This document shows, piece by piece, positions 1 through 5,723 of a stretch of DNA of 8,697 bases (within the stretch, counting starts at the first letter, position 1; every line of letters starts with the position of its first letter). Where the stretch lies: positions 1-8,697 of the forward strand of contig JALOKO010000290.1 in the NCBI GenBank assembly GCA_025456495.1. The letters are read 5' to 3'. Under the pieces are notes generated by a model. It was not told where the DNA came from, made no database searches, and saw only the letters and a program-made list of their open reading frames with translations. The position numbers were made by a program, and so were the translations under genes. This stretch comes from Bryobacterales bacterium (GTDB lineage: Bacteria; Acidobacteriota; Terriglobia; Bryobacterales; Bryobacteraceae).

Positions 1-159
1 AGTTGGGGTTCGTTCGGAGTTCTGCGAACAGGCGTGATTGAGGTGTTGGCCCCCTGGGCCCCAGCGCGGCTGCGCCAAGCTTGGATCCATGGATTGAGAC
101 ACGGGTTGACGGATGTGCTGGTTGGTGGATCTGGGCTTTTAGCTTTTAGAATCAATGAC

Positions 160-1089
160 TTAGCAAATGGGCAAAGTGGTGACTGTCCCCGTTTGCTGGC
201 CTGCTGCGTCGTAGAAATAGTAGGTTGTGGCGCCGTTGGCCGTTTTGGACACGCGACGGCCTGCTGCGTCGTAGGTGTAGCTGGCGATCACGCTGGTGCC
301 TACCTTGATCTGCGACATCCGGTTCTCCGCGTCGTAGCTGGCCACGGTGCCTGCAGATACCGAGAGCTGCGTTTGGTTCCCCATGTTGTCATAGGTGGTG
401 TTGGCCAGGCGGTTGTTCACCGTGTTGCCGCCAATGAGATACCAGGAAGAGCCAGTCTGACGGAGCGAAGGCACCCCGGACACGTAAGTCTGCCACACAT
501 TGCCGAAGGCATCGTGGCCGTAATACTGATACTTCCCGCCAGTCTCGGAGAAGATTGAAAGTCGGTCCGCGCCCGTGTACGTATAGCTGCGGTCCACGGA
601 CTGCAGGGCAGTTTGGTGCGGGTACTCGATTCGCTCCACGCGGAGGTCGCCGTTGTTGTCCGTTCCGGTTTCTTCGAGCGTCGTCGAGTTGTAGGCGCCC
701 GAATAGGCCCAGCGCAGCCGTAGCAGGGTGCCACCATCCTTTGTCACCTCAACCCGCCGCGCCTGCAGGCGGCTGTTGTAGATGCGGGATTCGGTCCACT
801 GGTTGGCGCCGTCCAGGCCAAGCGTGGCCCCGATGAGCGCACCGGCCGGATTGTAGGCGGCGTCCTTCATGTAGTAGCTGCTTCCCGATTGACCCTTCCG
901 CACCCGGCTGATGCGGTTGGCTCCGTTGATATCGTAGCTGACGCGGTTGCCTGAAGGGTATTGCACCTCGGCCAGCGCGCCGCCCACGGCGTACTGGTAG
1001 GAGAAGGTGTAATCGATGAGATCGCCGGTGGTCTGGCTGCTGCTCAGCACACGGCCCAGCGAGTCAATGCTGCCGTACTTGGGAGTCAA
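160..1089 (-). pseudogene. RHS/YD-repeat protein fragment
   Basis: This frame encodes about 309 residues rich in YD-type repeats, for example YDINGANRIS, YGHDAFGNVW, YDAENRMSQI, YTYDAAGRRVSK and YYFYDAAGQQTG. That pattern is typical of RHS/teneurin-like proteins, which build a large beta-shell cocoon around a C-terminal toxin or act at the cell surface. Whole RHS proteins usually exceed 1000 residues, so this is only an internal piece. There is no N-terminal signal or secretion domain. At the C-terminal side the repeats stop abruptly after the last YD motif and end in a short TVTTLPIC tail, with no RHS core DPxG motif and no toxin domain. The frame opens with a TTG inside a 22-bp tandem duplication (1061-1104), and sequence beyond it is an unrelated dispersed repeat. 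I therefore read this as a gene truncated at both ends. The family assignment is confident; an expressed product is unlikely. Confidence 0.8.
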
Positions 1090-1104
1090 TGCTGCCGTAC
1101 TTGG
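1061..1104. repeat. 22-bp perfect tandem duplication
   Basis: Two adjacent, identical 22-bp units lie at 1061-1082 and 1083-1104, each beginning GAGTCAATGCTG. On the minus strand the inner copy encodes the KYGSIDSLG segment of the RHS fragment. Because 22 is not a multiple of 3, the outer copy cannot continue the same reading. The array sits exactly where RHS homology ends and the 147-bp dispersed repeat begins (1103), which suggests it arose during the rearrangement that joined them. Confidence 0.9.
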
Positions 1105-1249
1105 GGCCGGCGCGACAGGCTACGCTGGCAGCTTTCGGATGACGGCGTCCGCAGGCGCATACGTCGGTCAGGTCGGTTCGTCGATGTCCGAGGGATCCAC
1201 GAAGCCGCCTGTAGTCGTCACTTACGGCCAGCCGAACTCCGGCCCGCCC
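1103..1249 (+). repeat. 147-bp dispersed repeat, copy A
   Basis: This segment aligns without gaps to 3749-3895 (offset 2646). I count 10 mismatches in 147 positions, about 93% identity, in the same orientation. The similarity stops sharply at both ends. In copy B the ends form a 9-bp inverted repeat, GGGCCGGAG...CTCCGGCCC. In copy A the left arm has changed to GGGCCGGCG while the right arm is intact. One plus-strand frame is open in both copies and reads GYAGSFRM, then SEGSTKPP, then VTYGQPNSGPP, but other frames are open too, so coding is not shown. It could be the end of an insertion sequence, a small non-autonomous element or a duplicated gene scrap. I do not recognise the family. Confidence 0.85.
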
Positions 1250-1254
1250 CCACC

Positions 1255-1602
1255 CTGCTATGCACGTATTTGGGGCGATCCAACGGGCGCTCAGACAGAC
1301 TCTTTCGGTTCATTCTCAACTATTCCAACGCTCCAGCCGCCAATGTCTATCTCGCTATGTACCCGACGCCGGCTCTTTCGCGAGCCCTTTCCCCCGATCC
1401 GTCATTGCTGAGCCGCATCTGGCAGTTTCTCAACAATTTGACTGCCGATGACCTGATGGGGGAGAAGCGGGTCTACGGAGGAGGGCTTTACAAGCTTGAA
1501 CCCAAAGAGCTTGCGCGGGTGCCGCTTCCGCAGTTTCTGGCATTGCTGCCTTTGAGTTGCTCTGTTTGCAAACAGCAGGACCTCTTCGCAGCTGCGGAAT
1601 GA
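1255..1602 (+). pseudogene. C-terminal remnant of N6-adenine DNA methyltransferase
   Basis: From about 1264 the plus frame reads TYLGRSNG, FRFILNYSNAPAANVYL, a long variable stretch, IWQFLNNL, then VYGGGLYKLEPKELARVP. It closes with a short tail (DLFAAAE) and a TGA at 1600-1602. The FRFxxNxSxATAxNVYL plus VYGGGLxKLEPKEL pattern is what I know from the C-terminal target-recognition side of large Eco57I/N-6 DNA methylase-type restriction-modification enzymes. These methylate adenine, often as part of type II or BREX-like defence. Only about 110 residues remain. The catalytic NPPY and SAM-binding motifs are absent, because the 5' part has been replaced by the dispersed repeat ending at 1249. No start codon or RBS is evident. 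The remnant is probably inert. Family-level call is fairly good; the exact methyltransferase class is uncertain. Confidence 0.68.
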
Positions 1603-1721
1603 GGGTTCTCGCAGCGTTTTTTCGGAAAGCAGCCGTCGCCCGGCAGGACTGGCGAGCGACGCTCGATCTCGCACGAAGCATACAAGACACGCTGGCCTAA
1701 GGTGGAGAGCACCGTGCCTCT

Positions 1722-1937
1722 CTACAGATCGATTCGTTTCCGCTGAGTGCGTTGTCTGCATGCCTCGGCTTCCGTCAGGAGGCGCGTGACCACTTGTTCC
1801 GTTTGCGCGTCTACCTCAATATTTCCGATCTTCAGGCGCACCTTACGCTGATGCCGCGCAGCCAGCCAGTCCCCCAGAGCACCTACGATCCCGACGGCCA
1901 GGGGACTGTTCACGAGCTGAATGATGAACTCACCCAT
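1722..1937 (-). CDS. Small protein resembling the EACC1 C-terminal half
   Basis: From the ATG at 1937 this encodes 71 residues. A hydrophobic N-terminus (FIIQLVNSPLAVGIVGALG) is followed by WLAARHQRKVRLKIGNIEVDA and a helical end (TEQVVTRLLTEAEACR). The arrangement of a short hydrophobic helix, a WL...RKVRLKIG strand pair and a final helix resembles the C-terminal half of Effector-Associated Constant Component 1 (EACC1) proteins. These small partners of proteases and other effectors occur in bacterial NTP-dependent conflict systems. This is recalled similarity, not a search result. The frame is open upstream to a TTG at 2024, which would give 100 residues, but those extra residues overlap the toxin-antitoxin operator and look unlike a domain. 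No effector gene is next to it and no clear Shine-Dalgarno precedes the ATG, so it may be a truncated orphan. It is divergent from the toxin-antitoxin genes. Confidence 0.5.
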   Translation of the reverse strand: MGEFIIQLVNSPLAVGIVGALGDWLAARHQRKVRLKIGNIEVDAQTEQVVTRLLTEAEACRQRTQRKRIDL

Positions 1938-2006
1938 CACCGGAATACTGCCAGCAGCCTTGCGAACCCTGACAAGCTGCAGAACCGTGAACGCGGACGA
2001 CTCGTA

Positions 2007-2035
2007 TTGACGGATACGGCACAATGCCGTACACT
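2007..2035 (+). promoter_or_regulatory. Sigma-70-type promoter of the toxin-antitoxin pair
   Basis: A -35 box TTGACG (2007-2012, 5 of 6 to consensus), a 17-bp spacer and a -10 box TACACT (2030-2035, 4 of 6) lie just before the antitoxin ATG at 2042. Only 6 nt separate the -10 box from the ATG, so the transcript would begin at or beside the start codon, meaning leaderless or nearly so. No Shine-Dalgarno is present at this start, which agrees. Confidence 0.65.
2015..2031. promoter_or_regulatory. Palindromic operator, likely antitoxin binding site
   Basis: TACGGCA-CAA-TGCCGTA is a perfect 7-bp inverted repeat with a 3-bp centre. It fills the spacer and overlaps the first bases of the -10 box. 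DUF1778/TacA antitoxins are ribbon-helix-helix proteins known to repress their own promoters through palindromic sites. Position and symmetry make this the natural autoregulatory operator. Binding is inferred. Confidence 0.65.
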
Positions 2036-2041
2036 TGCCTC

Positions 2042-2323
2042 ATGGACAAAGATTCCACCATGGCCCGTTTGGAGGCAAGACTGCCGGTTGATGTACACGC
2101 CTTGCTGAAGCGTGCCGCGGAGATGGAAGGGCGTACCCTCACGGATTTTGTGGTGACGGCCGCTCGGAATGCCGCATTGCAAACAATTGCGGATACGGAA
2201 ATGGTTCGGCTTTCGCTCGAAGACCAACAGCGCTTGGCGGAAGTCATACTCAATCCGCCGCCGCCTACGGATGCCTTGCGGCGAGCGCTAGAGCGACGTG
2301 CAAGGATGTTCACCTCTGTTTAA
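2042..2323 (+). CDS. DUF1778 ribbon-helix-helix antitoxin (TacA-like)
   Basis: This encodes 93 residues from the ATG at 2042. It opens with ARLEARLPVDVHALLKRAAEM and GRTLTDFVV, the ribbon-helix-helix DNA-binding fold of DUF1778 antitoxins. A C-terminal arm (RLSLEDQQRLAEVILNPPPP, then DALRRALER) is the part that in TacA-type antitoxins wraps the toxin and blocks acetyl-CoA use. Length fits the family, which is usually 85-100 residues. The open frame reaches back to 2024, but 2042 is preferred because it fits the promoter and the family N-terminus. The stop at 2321-2323 lies 14 nt before the toxin ATG, so the two genes form a standard antitoxin-first operon. Expected role: neutralise the GNAT toxin and, with it, repress the operon. 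The gene is intact, in contrast to its neighbours. Confidence 0.88.
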   Translation: MDKDSTMARLEARLPVDVHALLKRAAEMEGRTLTDFVVTAARNAALQTIADTEMVRLSLEDQQRLAEVILNPPPPTDALRRALERRARMFTSV

Positions 2324-2337
2324 CGGTGAACATCTCG

Positions 2338-2844
2338 ATGTCTGCCGCCTTTCGCCTTGAGCCCCTCGAAAGCCGCCATGATCGAAGCGGCTTTGCTTGT
2401 GGTCAGGAGCCGCTTGATCGTTATTTCCAAACCCAAGTGACCCAGGATGCGCGACGGCGCATGGCCGCGTGCTTTGTCGCGGTGGAAATCAAAACAGGCG
2501 CAATTGCGGCTTTTTATACACTTGCCTCCGCCGGGATAGTCCTCTCCGATCTCCCGCCCGAACTTGTCAAGAAACTGCCCCGCTATCCGAGCGTTCCTGC
2601 TGTGCGGATTGGCCGTCTTGCCGTCGACACGCGTTTCCAGGGGCACGGGCTTGGCGGTGCCCTTCTCGGTGATGCCCTGCATCGCGTACTCGCCTCCGCT
2701 CCTGCTGCCTATGCGCTGCTTGTGGATGCCAAAGATGAGCGGGCCGCCAGCTTTTACCGGCATCACGGGTTTATCAGCCTCATAAGCCAGCCTCGCATCC
2801 TCTTTTTGCCGGTTGCGACCGCGCAAAGGGCGTTGCTTGGATAG
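2338..2844 (+). CDS. GNAT acetyltransferase toxin (TacT-like)
   Basis: This encodes 168 residues from the ATG at 2338. It is a GNAT-fold acetyltransferase of the TacT/AtaT toxin group, which acetylates the amino group of aminoacyl-tRNA and stops translation. Visible features include the TacT-type N-terminus (FRLEPLESRHDRSGFACG, then LDRYF), the GFYTL-like strand AAFYTLAS, and IGRLAVDTRFQGHGLGGALL (91-110) with the acetyl-CoA pyrophosphate-binding QGHGLG loop. It ends with DAKDERAASFYRHHGF (130-145), where Tyr140 matches the catalytic tyrosine of Salmonella TacT. A GTG at 2326 in the same frame would add four residues. I prefer 2338 because it matches the family start and has a weak GGTGA at 2325-2329. 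Paired with the antitoxin just upstream. All key residues seem present, so the toxin is probably active. The precise tRNA target cannot be read from the sequence. Confidence 0.88.
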   Translation: MSAAFRLEPLESRHDRSGFACGQEPLDRYFQTQVTQDARRRMAACFVAVEIKTGAIAAFYTLASAGIVLSDLPPELVKKLPRYPSVPAVRIGRLAVDTRFQGHGLGGALLGDALHRVLASAPAAYALLVDAKDERAASFYRHHGFISLISQPRILFLPVATAQRALLG

Positions 2845-3168
2845 CGTGAAGGGGGCTGCCAACCGACGGTTCCGTGAAACCCCTGCCAATAGGTCCTCTA
2901 GGAGTTCTTTCCCTGCTGGAGCAGCCCGCGCCGCTTTGAAAACAGACAGGTACTGAAGAGAAGACGAAGACCTAGCATGACAAGACAAAAGGGGAGGGAA
3001 TTGTTTTGCCTCCCACACTGAGAAAGGAGGGTAGACCTATGGCGAAATGAGAAAACATCTGCGAGCGTAGCGTCGAAAGGGTCAAAGCTCCTGCGCACGC
3101 CCAGCACGCCGAAGACCGTGAAGTCCGTTGCGGCGTCCGCGCTCACGCAAGCCCCTAACCGCGGCGCG
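2845..3168. other. Intergenic stretch without a recognisable gene
   Basis: About 320 nt between the toxin gene and the IS3 relic. Open frames here on either strand have no family signature that I recognise. The one notable detail is a near-perfect Shine-Dalgarno (AGGAGG, 3025-3030) 8 nt before an ATG at 3039 that is followed by only two more codons and a stop. A second tiny ORF (3047-3070, seven residues) overlaps that stop in ATGA style. It may be the surviving start of a gene whose body was lost. The base composition of 2930-3050 is richer in A than its surroundings. Confidence 0.4.
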
Positions 3169-3500
3169 TGTCAATGCTGTTGAGACACTCGTCGGCGAAG
3201 TTTAGTGAGCATCGCCGTCTGGAGTTGGTGGTTTGTTGATCCAGACCTGGGAAGGCGCTGGACGGGATTTGGGGGATGGTTGACGAAGCGTTCGGGGTGG
3301 ACCAGATAGGCGGCGTCAAGGACTGTCTGTCACTTGACAATGATTTCCGGGGCTTGCCCGTGGTGCAGCGCCGAGGGCGTTGGCAGGCTGATGCCGGGGC
3401 GGAGGCGCTGGTGGTTGTACCAGGCAAAGAAATCCACAGCGAGACCTCTGGCGTCCTCCATTGAGCCGAAGCGGGCGGGAAAGCCGGGGCACTGAGTTCC
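3169..3500 (-). pseudogene. C-terminal relic of an IS3-family transposase (OrfB)
   Basis: On the minus strand, FPARFGSMEDARG, DFFAWYNHQRLRPGI and TPSALHHGQAPEIIV form the end of an rve_3-type integrase core, as in IS3-family OrfB. Translation meets an in-frame TGA at 3330-3332, after which homology resumes in the same frame (VLDAAYLVHPERFVNHPP). A one-base loss near 3245-3253 then shifts the typical ending SQVWINKPP into another frame that closes with TAA at 3202-3204. The catalytic DDE residues lie upstream and are missing. Just outside the stop, TGTCAATGCTGTTGAGACA (3169-3187) starts with the TG...CA-type end expected of an IS3-family terminus and may be the right inverted repeat. Homology is cut at about 3500, where an IstA relic starts on the other strand. 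It cannot transpose by itself. Confidence 0.75.
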
Positions 3501-3747
3501 GTCCTCAGAAATGGCCCGCAAGTACGGGATTCACCGGCGAATGGTGCGGCAGGCGATCGCCAGTGCGGGGCCTCCGGAACGCAAGCTGGCCGAACGGGCG
3601 CGGCCGGAACTGGGGCCAGTGCGGGAGGCGATTGACGGGATCCTGGAGGCCGACCGGACTGCACTGCGCAAGCAGCGGCACACGGCACACCGGACCTGGG
3701 TGCGGCTGCGGGAAGGCTGCCTGGAACACTCGCTGGGGCCAGAGTGA
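3496..3747 (+). pseudogene. IstA (IS21-family transposase) N-terminal relic
   Basis: The frame after the TGA at 3493-3495 reads MARKYGIHRRMVRQAIASAGPP, then ELGPVREAIDGILEADR, ALRKQRHTAHRTWVRLREG. This is the helix-turn-helix and linker region typical of IS21-family IstA transposases, including the conserved LRKQRHTAHR block. The protein should run to roughly 400-500 residues with an integrase core, but here homology is lost after VRLREG and a TGA follows at 3745-3747. The first helices are missing as well: the fragment begins at 3505-3511, next to a 5-bp inverted repeat (CTGAG/CTCAG, 3492-3508) at the junction with the oppositely oriented IS3 relic. The second dispersed-repeat copy starts one base after its stop codon. 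No istB is seen. Confidence 0.75.
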
Positions 3748-3748
3748 C

Positions 3749-3895
3749 GGGGCCGGAGTAACGGGCTACGCTGGCAGCTTTCGGATGACGACGTCCGCAG
3801 GCGCATTCGGCGGTCAGGTCGGTTCGTCGATGTCCGAGGGATCCACGAAACCGCCTGTAGCAGTCACTTACGGCCAGCCGAACTCCGGCCCGCCC
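3749..3895 (+). repeat. 147-bp dispersed repeat, copy B
   Basis: Partner of the repeat at 1103-1249, in the same orientation with 10 mismatches. Here the terminal inverted repeat is intact: GGGCCGGAG at 3750-3758 and CTCCGGCCC at 3883-3891, delimiting 142 bp. It starts right behind the stop of the IstA relic, which makes an IS21-family terminal or downstream segment one possibility. Copy A, however, has no IstA sequence beside it. The flanks of the two copies are unrelated. Confidence 0.85.
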
Positions 3896-4186
3896 AGGCG
3901 CCCTCGCGCGGAAAGGGCGCGGTATCCGCGCGACGGATGCACAAGCAGGTTCCTCTATCCCGCCTCGTGCTGCCGCGCCAGCATGGTTATCCCACCCAAC
4001 ATCCGCGCGTAGGGCCAACAGCCAAACCGCCTTACGTCAGCGAGCCCACGTTGCCGTCGCGCCGTTTGGCGAGTGCCATCCCACCCAGCCCGGCGCCGCG
4101 CCGCGGTTTGTTGTTGGACGAGCGGGAAGGTCCGGCGAGACGGATTGGCGCGATGTTCGCGACGGGCGCGCTACAATTGGGGCTTC
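3896..4186. other. Non-coding boundary segment with a GC hairpin
   Basis: About 290 nt between the repeat and the membrane-protein gene. No gene is recognised. An 8-bp perfect inverted repeat (TCGCGCGG 3904-3911, CCGCGCGA 3926-3933, 14-nt loop) competes with a tighter 6-bp hairpin (GCGCGG 3917-3922, CCGCGC 3926-3931). Neither is followed by a T tract. This segment is the boundary between the mosaic region and the ordered genes that follow. Confidence 0.5.
4172..4177 (+). promoter_or_regulatory. -10 box for the membrane-protein gene, probably leaderless
   Basis: TACAAT (5 of 6 to TATAAT) ends 9 nt before the ATG at 4187. No -35 box at the usual distance is convincing; TTGGCG at 4145-4150 would need a 21-bp spacer. 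There is no Shine-Dalgarno between the -10 box and the ATG. A transcript starting at or next to the ATG is the simplest reading. Confidence 0.5.
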
Positions 4187-5557
4187 ATGCGGCAACGTGA
4201 TCTTGTGGTTCTCAGCGGCTTGCTTCTACTGCTGTGCCTCACCCGCTGGCCGCTGGCGCCGAAGTACCTGTTTTACTTTGACTCCGTGAACATGGCCTAT
4301 GCCCTGGAGCACTTCAGCCCTCCGGAGCATAAGCCGCAACCGCCGGGATACCCCCTGTTTGTGGGCCTGTGCCGGGGGATCCACGTCCTGGGCGCGTCCG
4401 TGGAGCATACCTTTCTTTGGGCAGGGATTCTGGGCGGGGTGCTGACCGGGTGGATGCTGTGGCGCTTTGGCACGGACCTGGGACGGCCTCGGGCCGGGTT
4501 GCTGGCGGCCATCCTTTATTCCTTCACGCCGGTCTTCTGGTTCAACTCGCTCACCAACCAAAGCCGCGGCTATAGTGCGGTGGCCAGTGCCGGGACCGCG
4601 TGGTTTTGCTGGCGGGCCGCGCAACCGGCGTCCCATCCCGGATGGCTGATGGGGGCCGCTGGGTTCGTGGGGCTGATGGCGGGCTTCCGGCCGGTGGAAA
4701 CGCTGATGCTGACGCCGCTACTGCTGTGGGCCATTTGGAAGCGACGCCCGCGGCCACGCGATGTCGCCTTGGCCGCAGTGCTGGGGGCGGTGCCGGTTGC
4801 GGCCTGGGGTTGGGTGCTGCTGGATGCCTCGGGTGGTCTGCAAGCCTTCCTTACCATGATGAGCAACTACTCGAATGAGCAGCGGGTTTTCGCTGCCGGG
4901 ACGGCGGCGAGTCCGTGGAAGGTGCTGTTCAAGAGCGTGGAATGGGTGGGCGCCATCCATCTCACCGCACTCATTCCTTTCGTGTGGGCGTATGGGTGGA
5001 AGTGGGGCGGCCGCGTTGGCATGGCGCCCATTGGCGGCTTCGCGCTGTTCACCACGGTTTGGATGGCGCCCGGGATCGCCTTTCAGGTGGTGGGACATGC
5101 CGCGGACCCCTGCCACACCTTGGCCAGCGTCACCGCTGTTTGCCTGCTGGGCGGGTTGGCCCTGGACCGGCTGCCGCGCTACGCCGCATGGGCTGCGCTG
5201 ATCGTGGCCTGCGTGCTGTGCGCGGAGGTCTTCTTCAGCCCGTTGCGGGGTGCGGCGCGCGCCACCAGCTACCACGTGATCAGCGGAGTGACCCGGCAGG
5301 TGAATCCCGCCCTGGAAGCGATCCGTGCCATGGAGCGCGCGGGACCCCCGACGGTGCTGATTACGGATAGCTTGGTTACCTGGCGCCACATCCGCTATTA
5401 CTTCCCGTCGGCGGACATCTGGATGCGCGACCGTGTGGGAGTACACAGCCCTTCAGGCGCAACCACTTTCCCCACCGGGGATACCTCTGGCGTCCTGGTG
5501 CTGGACCGCTATGGGCCGCGCTTTGGGATTCGCGAATCGGACCTCGCGCGCAAGTAG
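4187..5557 (+). CDS. Polytopic membrane protein, GT39-like glycosyltransferase
   Basis: This encodes 456 residues from the ATG at 4187. A first transmembrane helix (about 5-24) is followed by a loop with YFDSVNMAYALEHF (Asp32) and KPQPPGYPLFVGL (49-61). The Asp in the first periplasmic loop and the PPGYPL motif are typical of the PMT/ArnT-like GT-C fold (glycosyltransferase family 39 and DUF2723-like proteins), which transfer sugars from polyprenyl-phosphate carriers outside the membrane. Several further hydrophobic helices follow to about residue 350. A soluble C-terminal part of about 100 residues includes TVLITDSLVTWRHIRYYFP. Donor and acceptor cannot be inferred. The frame is open further upstream to 4073, but the ATG at 4187 is chosen because hydrophobicity starts there and a TACAAT box lies just in front. 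It is separated from perR by about 165 nt, so it is probably its own unit. Confidence 0.7.
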   Translation: MRQRDLVVLSGLLLLLCLTRWPLAPKYLFYFDSVNMAYALEHFSPPEHKPQPPGYPLFVGLCRGIHVLGASVEHTFLWAGILGGVLTGWMLWRFGTDLGRPRAGLLAAILYSFTPVFWFNSLTNQSRGYSAVASAGTAWFCWRAAQPASHPGWLMGAAGFVGLMAGFRPVETLMLTPLLLWAIWKRRPRPRDVALAAVLGAVPVAAWGWVLLDASGGLQAFLTMMSNYSNEQRVFAAGTAASPWKVLFKSVEWVGAIHLTALIPFVWAYGWKWGGRVGMAPIGGFALFTTVWMAPGIAFQVVGHAADPCHTLASVTAVCLLGGLALDRLPRYAAWAALIVACVLCAEVFFSPLRGAARATSYHVISGVTRQVNPALEAIRAMERAGPPTVLITDSLVTWRHIRYYFPSADIWMRDRVGVHSPSGATTFPTGDTSGVLVLDRYGPRFGIRESDLARK

Positions 5558-5570
5558 CGAGCGGGGCCTG

Positions 5571-5586
5571 GCCGTCTGATGACGGC
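5571..5586 (+). terminator. Short hairpin after the membrane-protein gene
   Basis: GCCGTC-TGAT-GACGGC is a perfect 6-bp stem with a 4-nt loop, 13 nt after the stop codon. No T run follows, so it may be a weak or factor-dependent terminator, or only an mRNA 3'-end structure. Confidence 0.4.
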
Positions 5587-5687
5587 TCCGGGGGGAAGGA
5601 GGCGCGTGTGGCCTTCCGCGGCATGAGGGAGAAGACATGACCAGCAGACCGACTCGGCGGCGTCTGGAAGAAGGCTTCCCCTAAAAC

Positions 5688-5718
5688 TTGAATAAGTCTT
5701 AGATTAGATATATTCTAA
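5688..5718 (+). promoter_or_regulatory. perR promoter and PerR-box-like operator
   Basis: An AT-rich island in otherwise GC-rich DNA. TTGAAT (5688-5693), a 17-bp spacer and TATTCT (5711-5716) can serve as -35 and -10 boxes, placing the start of transcription at about the ATG at 5724 (leaderless). Overlapping the -10 box is the palindrome TTAGATATATTCTAA (5704-5718), with 5-bp arms TTAGA/TCTAA. It matches the PerR box consensus TTATAATNATTATAA at 10 of 14 defined positions. A further TTAGA (5699-5703) directly precedes it. This suggests that the regulator represses its own gene. Confidence 0.6.
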
Positions 5719-5723
5719 ACAGC

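Noticed and set aside
77..91. AAGCTTGGATCCATGG looks like a cloning polylinker (HindIII-BamHI-NcoI order).
   Set aside because: It is a single short run with no other vector-like sequence around it. Chance is the simpler view, though a read check would be easy.
34..836. Plus-strand open frames at 34-558 and 555-836.
   Set aside because: They are antisense to the RHS fragment, which has clear YD motifs. Their composition is typical of shadows.
2320..3018. Minus-strand open frame of 232 codons opposite the toxin.
   Set aside because: It lies antisense to the well-supported GNAT toxin and has no family motif.
2898..3146. Minus-strand open frame of 82 codons between toxin and IS3 relic.
   Set aside because: No motif or ribosome site is recognised. 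A plus-strand frame at about 3050-3155 is equally plausible or implausible, so neither is called.
3155..4018. Long minus-strand open frame of 287 codons.
   Set aside because: It runs through the IS3 relic in the wrong frame, antisense to the IstA relic and across the dispersed repeat. Its composition (Ala, Pro, Ser, Arg) is that of a GC-rich shadow frame.
4718..5446. Minus-strand open frame of 242 codons inside the membrane-protein gene.
   Set aside because: It is antisense to a hydrophobic, motif-bearing gene; its His/Arg/Gln-rich composition is typical of the complement of transmembrane coding sequence.
5637..5684. 15-codon ORF with a GGAG-like site upstream of perR.
   Set aside because: It is short, ends before the perR promoter, and has no attenuator-like structure or biased codons. 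Probably chance.
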